Notes under the pieces: model-generated
What the model saw: only the letters and a program-made list of their open reading frames with translations
Told to the model about the DNA's origin: nothing
The model's database searches: none
Made by a program: the position numbers and the translations under genes
From: Eremophila alpestris peregrina
Lineage: Eukaryota > Chordata > Aves > Passeriformes > Alaudidae
Assembly: GCA_009792885.1 (NCBI GenBank)
Contig: WMCF01000246.1
Location: 206,457-270,456, forward strand
Length of the DNA: 64,000 nt
Direction: 5' to 3'
Shown: piece after piece, positions 57,991 through 64,000 of the stretch
Position numbering within the stretch: the stretch's first letter is position 1
Layout of the letters: each line of letters starts with the position of its first letter

Positions 57991-60644
57991 CTAGCAGACC
58001 AGGGTTCATTTTATAACCTCTAATCCCAGCAGGTCCCCTCCAAAAAACCCAACTGAAACAAGAGCCAAGAGCACAGAACCCCTCTGTGTGTTCTTCATGC
58101 CCGAGGACAGAGCTTGGCAGAGCAGGACTGGGCAGGGGCAGAGGAGCTGCTTAGGTTTCTCTTGGTGGCACCAGGGTGGAGATAAGAGAGGGATATGGAG
58201 TGCTGGGCCTGCTCCCTTTACCTGTGCTCATGGTCAGCATGGGACTTTGTCACACTGAGCCTCCATCAGCTGCTGGTCCCCTTTTCTGAAAGGGAAAGGA
58301 TTTCACTCGTTCATGTTAGAGCTTGTGAGCCTTTGCTACTTGTGTTTCTGGAGCACTTGGGAATATTTGATTGCTAAACCTCATGCAAAGGCAACGTCTT
58401 ATGATATAATAGAATATATAAAAATATACACATATATTAGAGAGAAAAATTAAAATTATTACGAAATCAAAAAATAGTTCAGTTAATCACCAAATGGGGC
58501 ATAATTACTAGTGAAAATAAACATTCCAAAGGATTGGAAATCTGAAAGAGTGAATTCTAATGCTTTGCATCTAACTTTTTTTAGTTTTTACTTCCTGGGG
58601 AACAGGTTGACAGGATTAAATCTGTTTTATTTTTGAGCTGTGGTTGGCTCACAGTTGGTGTTTTTACCAGCCCAATGACAGCACATCTTACCAACCTGGG
58701 TCCTGACTGCTGTCAGAAAACCCTGACTCCCGAGGTTGCTGGAACCATTTGCCATCTAGTGGACAATGGAAATCCCACTCCATGCTTTGCTCTAGTAGAA
58801 AGAAAGAAGTACACCAGGACTGGGATGCATTTCTTGGAAATCTGGCCTAGCTCATCGCCAAAGATTTTACATAAGTAATTTTAAATAAGTAATGGAGCAA
58901 GATCCAGCTCACCTCTGGATAATTTATAATCTGAGTATTTAAAAACATTACATTTGATTGATTTATCATCATAAAATTAATTGAAACTGGAGGGAGGAAT
59001 TTGTCCTCTTTTCCTCTTACACATGGATCTTGCTGTTTGTTCAGTGCTCGACCACAGCAATTTGTAGTGGTTACAGACACACGCTCCAAGGGCAAATTTT
59101 GGTCTTCTAAAATCGGTGATTTTTTTTTCCCTCTCCTGACTGTGCCTTGTTAGCACAAAAAAAGGTTGGGAAGGCTCAGCAGATGAAGAAACCCATTCAC
59201 ATCTTTGGCCTGCCCAGACCACATGATTTCTATTTCATTTAGAAGGCTTAATTCTCCAGTCTGGCTTAATTTTCCCCTGCTACTGGGAATTCTTCCTATA
59301 AGTGAAAAAATGTTAATAACTGTCCCCTTTCATTACTTGATGCAAACTGGAAAGCTTGTTTTGACTTGTTAGATAAGATACATGAAAATCTGCCATTCCT
59401 TCTAATTTAAGTAGTGTCTTTCATTTACAAAGTATTTCTCAACAGGGTAGGAGTTTCCCCATTAATCTCTGGTTTGGAAAGGATCACCAGTGGTGCAGTT
59501 GTCACACCTTGACCTTGGTAAAGTGTCCTGTACACTGGGAAATCTGGGGAGGTGGGAGGTTCTCAGGAGAATGGGCTCAATGGTAAAAGCATCTTGGATT
59601 GATGTGCAGCACAGGTGACTGGAAAATTTGATGTCCTTGGCAGTGAGGGACCACAGAGGTTTCCTGCCCATGGGGATGAGGAAGGTTGAGCTGCAGAGAA
59701 GTGGAGATGTGACCAGAGTGGGCTAATCCTGCCTGCCCTGAATGCCTGACGTGTTTCAGCTGTCAGTGGCATCCAGCAATACCATGGCTTGGATTCCAGG
59801 AATGCCTTCAAACACCTTTCAGGCTTTTTAAAAAAAGTTTGGAGCAAGCAATCAGCACTATCTTGATATTCCAGCCAGGAATAAATATGGTTTTAATTTA
59901 CAGAAGCTGCCAGTGCACACACACACAGATACACGCTCAGGCACACCCAGACACTCCCACTGAACTCTATTGTGTCCCCTTCCAGCTCAGAATATTCTGT
60001 GATCTTCCACATAAAATAAATCCTCTGTTTTTTACAGAACAAGCCTGGCTGGGAAGTTGGATAAACTACCAGAATATGCCTATTACTTTGGTGGAAAGGA
60101 GCTCTTGAGAAGACCAGGTAACTTTCAAGATAATAAATCACATCCTGACAATTCCTCTCTCTCTAGCCTCTATAAGCCAGCATGTTTTTAGGATCTAAGC
60201 TTGTGCACTGGCTCCTTTTTCATATTAGTGACAGCTCTGGGTTCCAGTGCCAGCAGGGCAGCCTTGCCCCTTTCCTGCAGCACATTCCCAGGAGCTGTGC
60301 TGTTCTCCAGGTGTTAACCTTGTGCTCAGTGCCAACGAGCTCCACCTTATCCACATTTACCTTGGGTAGTTATCAGGACGAGCTCTGGGCTTTGTGCACT
60401 GGGAACACAACTCCACCATTGTTCCTGAGATTGGCTGCTGGGCTGTGGGTGACTCCCATAGAAACCAGTGGGAATTTTCCATCAATTCCACTGGAAAATC
60501 CCAAGGATCACAATGCAAAAAGATCCTCTACCAGCAAATGACCCACAAAGATACTGATACCTAATGAGCCCTAGGACAGCAGATGTTTCGTATCAGATAG
60601 AGCATCTCTAAGTTAACTGATTGAAAGGTTTAATATGTTAATAT
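57991..60644. other. Intergenic, AT-rich
   Basis: No exon recognised. Contains the CTCF-like site at 58749, a (CA)n run at about 59916-59930, a CR1 terminus at about 59965-60004 (CTCAGAATATTCTGTGATCT), and an AT-rich stretch near 58400-58520. Confidence 0.5.
58749..58762 (-). promoter_or_regulatory. Strong CTCF-like motif
   Basis: The minus strand reads CCACTAGATGGCAA, agreeing with 13 of 14 positions of CCASYAGRKGGCRS. This CCACTAGATGGC form is a common vertebrate CTCF core. Same orientation as the weaker site at 42846; together they flank BMP10. Confidence 0.45.
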
Positions 60645-61117
60645 GTTCAGCTTTTGGCCCCTCATGGCAAGAAGGACATTGAGAGGCTGCAGCATGTCTG
60701 GAGACAGGAATGGAGCTGGGGAAGGGGCTGGAGCACCAGGAGAGGCTGAGGAAACTGGGAAAGGGGCTCAGCCTGGAGAAAAGGAGGCTCAGGAGGGACC
60801 TTGTGGCTCTGCACAACTCCCTGACAGGTCAGGCTCCGCTCCCAGGAATCAGGGAGAAGGAACAGCCTCAGGCTGGGCCAGGGGAGAGACAGGTTGGATA
60901 TTGGAGAAAGTTCTTCACTGTGGGGGTTGTAAAGCTCTGGCACAGCTGCCCAGGGCAGTGTTGGAGTCCCCATTCCTGGAAGTATTGAAAAACCATGTGG
61001 ATGTGGCACTTGGGGATGTGGTTTAATGGTGACCGTGCTGGTGGTGGGCTGAGGGTTGAACTTGATGACCTTAAAGGCCTTTTCCAACCTCAACAATTCC
61101 ATTATTCTGAGATTTCC
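60645..61117 (+). mobile_element. CR1 LINE 3' fragment, longest in window
   Basis: ATGTTCAGCTTTTGGCCCCT, GAAGGACATTGAGAGGCTGC, GGGCTCAGCCTGGAGAAAAG, GAGACAGGTTGGATATTGGA, then TGATGACCTTAAAGGCCTTT and TTCCAACCTCAACAATTCCA. Sense CR1 that includes the end of the reverse-transcriptase-distal region and the full 3' tail. Frames are broken. Confidence 0.9.
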
Positions 61118-63601
61118 TTCATATCATGAACATTCAGAGCAGAGCCTTTGCTGGCAGAGGGTGGATTTAGAGATTGACATTTTCAGTTTACAGTTACTTC
61201 AGGCAACAACTGGATCTGATCTTCAGGGACATTTTACCTATTGCTGATTTTTACCTCTTTGGTCTTTCCCTGTAGTCCAGTTATAATATCGAACACCTAG
61301 ATAAGTAAAAAAACCAAGATAAGAAAAATAGATTAATTATAATCCAAGACAGGTCCATAAAGCATATTGTAAACTGTGGCCTGGTCAACAAAGAAAGAAA
61401 TGGCAGGAAATAGCAAGGGCAAATATAGTATCAATAAATAAATTATCAAACTTCTTTCTCCTGCCTAAGTCCTTTTCTTTGGTTTGTTCAGAGCTGGCTG
61501 TACATTTCTATTTGCCCTGTGATTTGTTATTTTAAATTGAGACTAAATTAATTTTGCTCTGCAGCCTTTTCTAGCAGGATTTTCGTGGTTGTTGGTGATA
61601 CTAACAGGCCGAGGCTCAAGGGCTGTGAATTCAAAGATGCAATTTGCCCATCTGTGTGCTCTTGTGGGAACAGAGAGAAAACTTTTCCAGAGTTTTTCTC
61701 TGGAAAACTGGGGGAATCAGAGCATGGCCACATGGGTTGTGTGGTTTATGGTTCTTGCCATGCTTCCTCCTCTCTTTGTTGGGGGCTGCATCCCAAGAGG
61801 TGCAGCAACCCCCCAACAGATTTGCCCCTGAAGTGCTGCATCCAGAAGATTCCCATGAGCTGGACACCTGGACACTGGAGGGGCTGTGAGAGAGATGGAG
61901 AGCTGAAGCTTTATTTACCAAACAACAACCACAGAGGTCAAAATGCAAACATAATATATAAAAATATATTCCTCACAGGCCTGACTGATACCATGAGACT
62001 ATAAACTAAAATTAAATCTAGAAACAATATTCTTCCATTTGTGAGGAAGGCCAGGAATACTACCTCCCAAACTCAAAATTAAATGGCAGATAATGAGGTA
62101 TTGAGGCTGGTTTCAGGGTCCACAGAACATAGAACAACTATTCCTGGATTTAATTAACAAAGTCTGACCCTCCAGAAACATTTTTTGGATCTCCAAGAAC
62201 CTGCAGCCTGTTGTGAATAACAATTAATCTAAAAGAACAGCTTCACCATGGGATGAAATGCTCTTTTATTAAATAGCAGTTTGACCAGGAGCCTGATTTG
62301 AAAATAACAAACTGCAGGCCTGGGGCCATTTTTCTCCAAATCTTTCCCTCTGGCAGCCACTCAAGGATCCAATGAACAGTAAACATTCAGTCTTCATCCC
62401 CAAAACACACACCCCTTCCAAGCCCTGAGGGAAGGATGTGTGAGTTCAGCCATTCCCTGGGATCTGCCCCACAGCAGGCAGGTGGGCCCAGGATTGCCCC
62501 ATCCTGTATTTCCATCAGCTCCTGACACAAAGGCCTCTCCAAGGCACGTGGGACACTCAGCAAGTGGTCACAGCTCTTTATCCCTGCCATTGTGTGAAAG
62601 GAAAACTATTCCAAGGTACACATTTTTTAGGGCTGGGACAGTGTCCTCTACCCAGGCTTGGAAAATGCCCAGAACAAAAATCTCTCTGACCTACTGCACT
62701 CATTCAAACTGCTGCAAATTTCCACTGGCCCAGCAGAATTCAAGTTGCTTTGCAAAGGTGGGCAAATGTGGATCTGCTCCCTCCCTTCATTCACCTGTTT
62801 GCTTCCTCCCCCAGCCATCCTACATAAGGTGAGCCAACACCTGGATGCTGATGGCAAAGTGAAGTTCTCCACTGGAAGAATCTATTCTGTTTCTGTTTCT
62901 TCTCTTTATGAAGCATGAGCCAATGCCTGGGTCATGCTGCAGCCCCAGCACAGGAATGGACCAAAGGGAAATTTGTCTTTTCTGCAGGGCAACTCACTAG
63001 TGTTCTGATTTTGGGTTAAAGAAACAGACAACACATCCTATTTATTTATTAAAGCACTATATTTATTTGTATATCATAGGCTTGTTATGCATCAAAGCTT
63101 TGGATAGGCAGGTTGAGCCTTGGACCCGAGTTCTGTTCCAGCTGGAAAACAGAGTTACCATCACTAAAACATGCAAAAGGGCATTTCCTTGCAAGAGAAA
63201 TGTCAAGATCCAGTTGCAATGAGTTCTTCACAGATTTTAAGGCCCAAAATGCTTGGAATCCCGGCACTGGCACAGCCATCACCATCTGTTAGTGCTAAAA
63301 AATCCCAGGAAAATGAAGACAGTATCAGTACCAGTATTTATATCAGTATGTATCTCAGTATCAGTATCTCCTCACCAGATGAGATTCCTGTAACCAGCTA
63401 GGGAAAGTCTTAAATACACAAATCTCTACCCCCAGTTTGGCCCTATTCAAGGCTGCTGTTTGTCTCAAAACTGCAAAACATTTGTGGTGCATCTCAATGG
63501 GAATTAATCTCTGCACAGCTCCAAGGTACCATGAGGATTTGGGTTCAAAGGGGAGGAAGGTGCCCTGGGGCAGAGCCACAATGCCCTGATCTATGACTTA
63601 C
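61118..63601. other. Region 3' to gastrokine exon
   Basis: Should contain the terminal exon and 3'UTR of the minus-strand gastrokine gene. I could not identify a convincing terminal exon. One possible acceptor (TTTTGCAG, minus strand, near 63476) leads to an open frame to 63361, but it lacks the expected cysteine pattern. No other feature recognised. Confidence 0.35.
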
Positions 63602-63755
63602 GTTCAGTGGCCACCAGCTGGTAGAGAGGCAGCCCTGTGCAGAGCTGTTCAATGTGTTTCCCATAGAGCATCCAGTCTTTAAAATTCCCCAGCCTGGAAT
63701 TGCCATCTTGGAACTGGGCCCACACATTATTCGGAGAGTATACATCCTTCATGGT
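63602..63755 (-). CDS. GKN2: Gastrokine BRICHOS exon (partial gene)
   Basis: One 154-nt exon with acceptor TTTTCTTCTCAG and donor GAAC|GTAAGT. Phase 0 reading: TMKDVYSPNNVWAQFQDGNS, RLGNFKDWMLYGKHIEQLCT, GLPLYQLVATE. This resembles the C-terminal half of the BRICHOS domain in gastrokines; the Cys in QLCTGLPLY corresponds to the second BRICHOS cysteine. In humans GKN2 and GKN1 follow BMP10, with GKN2 on the same strand as BMP10, hence the symbol. Gastrokines are small secreted proteins of gastric mucosa. Upstream exons lie beyond the right edge. GKN1 or a bird-specific gastrokine is possible. Confidence 0.72.
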
Positions 63756-64000
63756 CTGAGAAGAAAAGGTTCAACACCATCAGATACGTAGCTTGAGCTT
63801 TACTCTACTGGGTAACCTTTGAGAAGGTTCCCAAACCTAAAATCACCTTCCTTTGTCTCACAAAAACACATTAGATAAAGATGCTTCATGCTTTAAACCC
63901 TCCCCCCACTATTTCAATCTATTCATTAGATATTAATGATGCCAACTCAGCAAGCCTGTGCTGTATTGCTGCCATAATAAATCATATTACTGGGCAAGTT

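Noticed and set aside
60643..61102. Open frames of 127-146 codons
   Set aside because: They fall within a CR1 3' fragment and carry no intact reverse transcriptase or endonuclease motif.
63085..63160. Possible gastrokine terminal exon (LEQNSGPRLNLPIQSFDA)
   Set aside because: Has a TTTTCCAG acceptor, but in the phase required by the upstream exon it reads PGTELGSKAQPAYPKL and stops, with no conserved cysteines.
1..64000. CRISPR array, bacterial operon or tRNA/rRNA genes
   Set aside because: The tandem repeats are contiguous with no spacers, genes are intron-split, and I saw no cloverleaf-like A/B box arrangement that I could support.

Overview
This window is vertebrate nuclear DNA and almost certainly avian. 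Genes are split into small exons with GT-AG introns, and the interspersed repeats are dominated by 5'-truncated CR1 LINE tails in both orientations. The protein products are clear orthologues of vertebrate genes. Two LTR-like segments resemble endogenous-retrovirus LTRs I associate with songbirds, so a passerine is my best guess, from memory of repeat types only. There is no operon, CRISPR array, prokaryotic mobile element or recognisable tRNA/rRNA gene.

Layout. (1) 2232-9896 (+): twelve coding exons of CDS2, CDP-diacylglycerol synthase. All but the first coding exon are present; that exon must lie left of the window. A roughly 3.8 kb 3'UTR runs to tandem poly(A) signals near 13740. (2) 13765-17021: short intergenic stretch with CR1 copies. 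(3) 17022-32043 (+): complete ARHGAP25 in 11 coding exons, 654 residues, order PH domain, RhoGAP domain, disordered linker, coiled coil. (4) 32044-45342: 3'UTR then intergenic DNA, with possible regulatory sequence. (5) 45343-49963 (-): complete two-exon BMP10, 425 residues, with signal peptide, propeptide, RIRR cleavage site and 108-residue seven-cysteine growth factor. (6) 49964-63601: gene-poor, AT-richer intergenic DNA with an LTR-like element, CR1 copies and a strong CTCF-like motif. (7) 63602-63755 (-): one BRICHOS exon of a gastrokine, probably GKN2, running off the right edge. The order ARHGAP25(+)-BMP10(-)-gastrokine(-) matches human 2p13, as I recall it. CDS2 beside ARHGAP25 does not match human, where CDS2 is on 20p12.

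The genes are not a pathway. CDS2 makes CDP-diacylglycerol for phosphoinositide synthesis in the ER; ARHGAP25 switches off Rac-type GTPases, mainly in blood cells; BMP10 is a secreted cardiac ligand; gastrokines are secreted stomach proteins. I found no convincing new gene system. The most unusual structures are tandem repeats that copy splice sites (the ARHGAP25 exon 2 acceptor and the donor after 5313 in CDS2) and an inverted pair of about 0.4 kb composite repeats at 16.0 and 39.1-39.5 kb. These carry a 5' module I cannot assign, fused to a CR1 tail.
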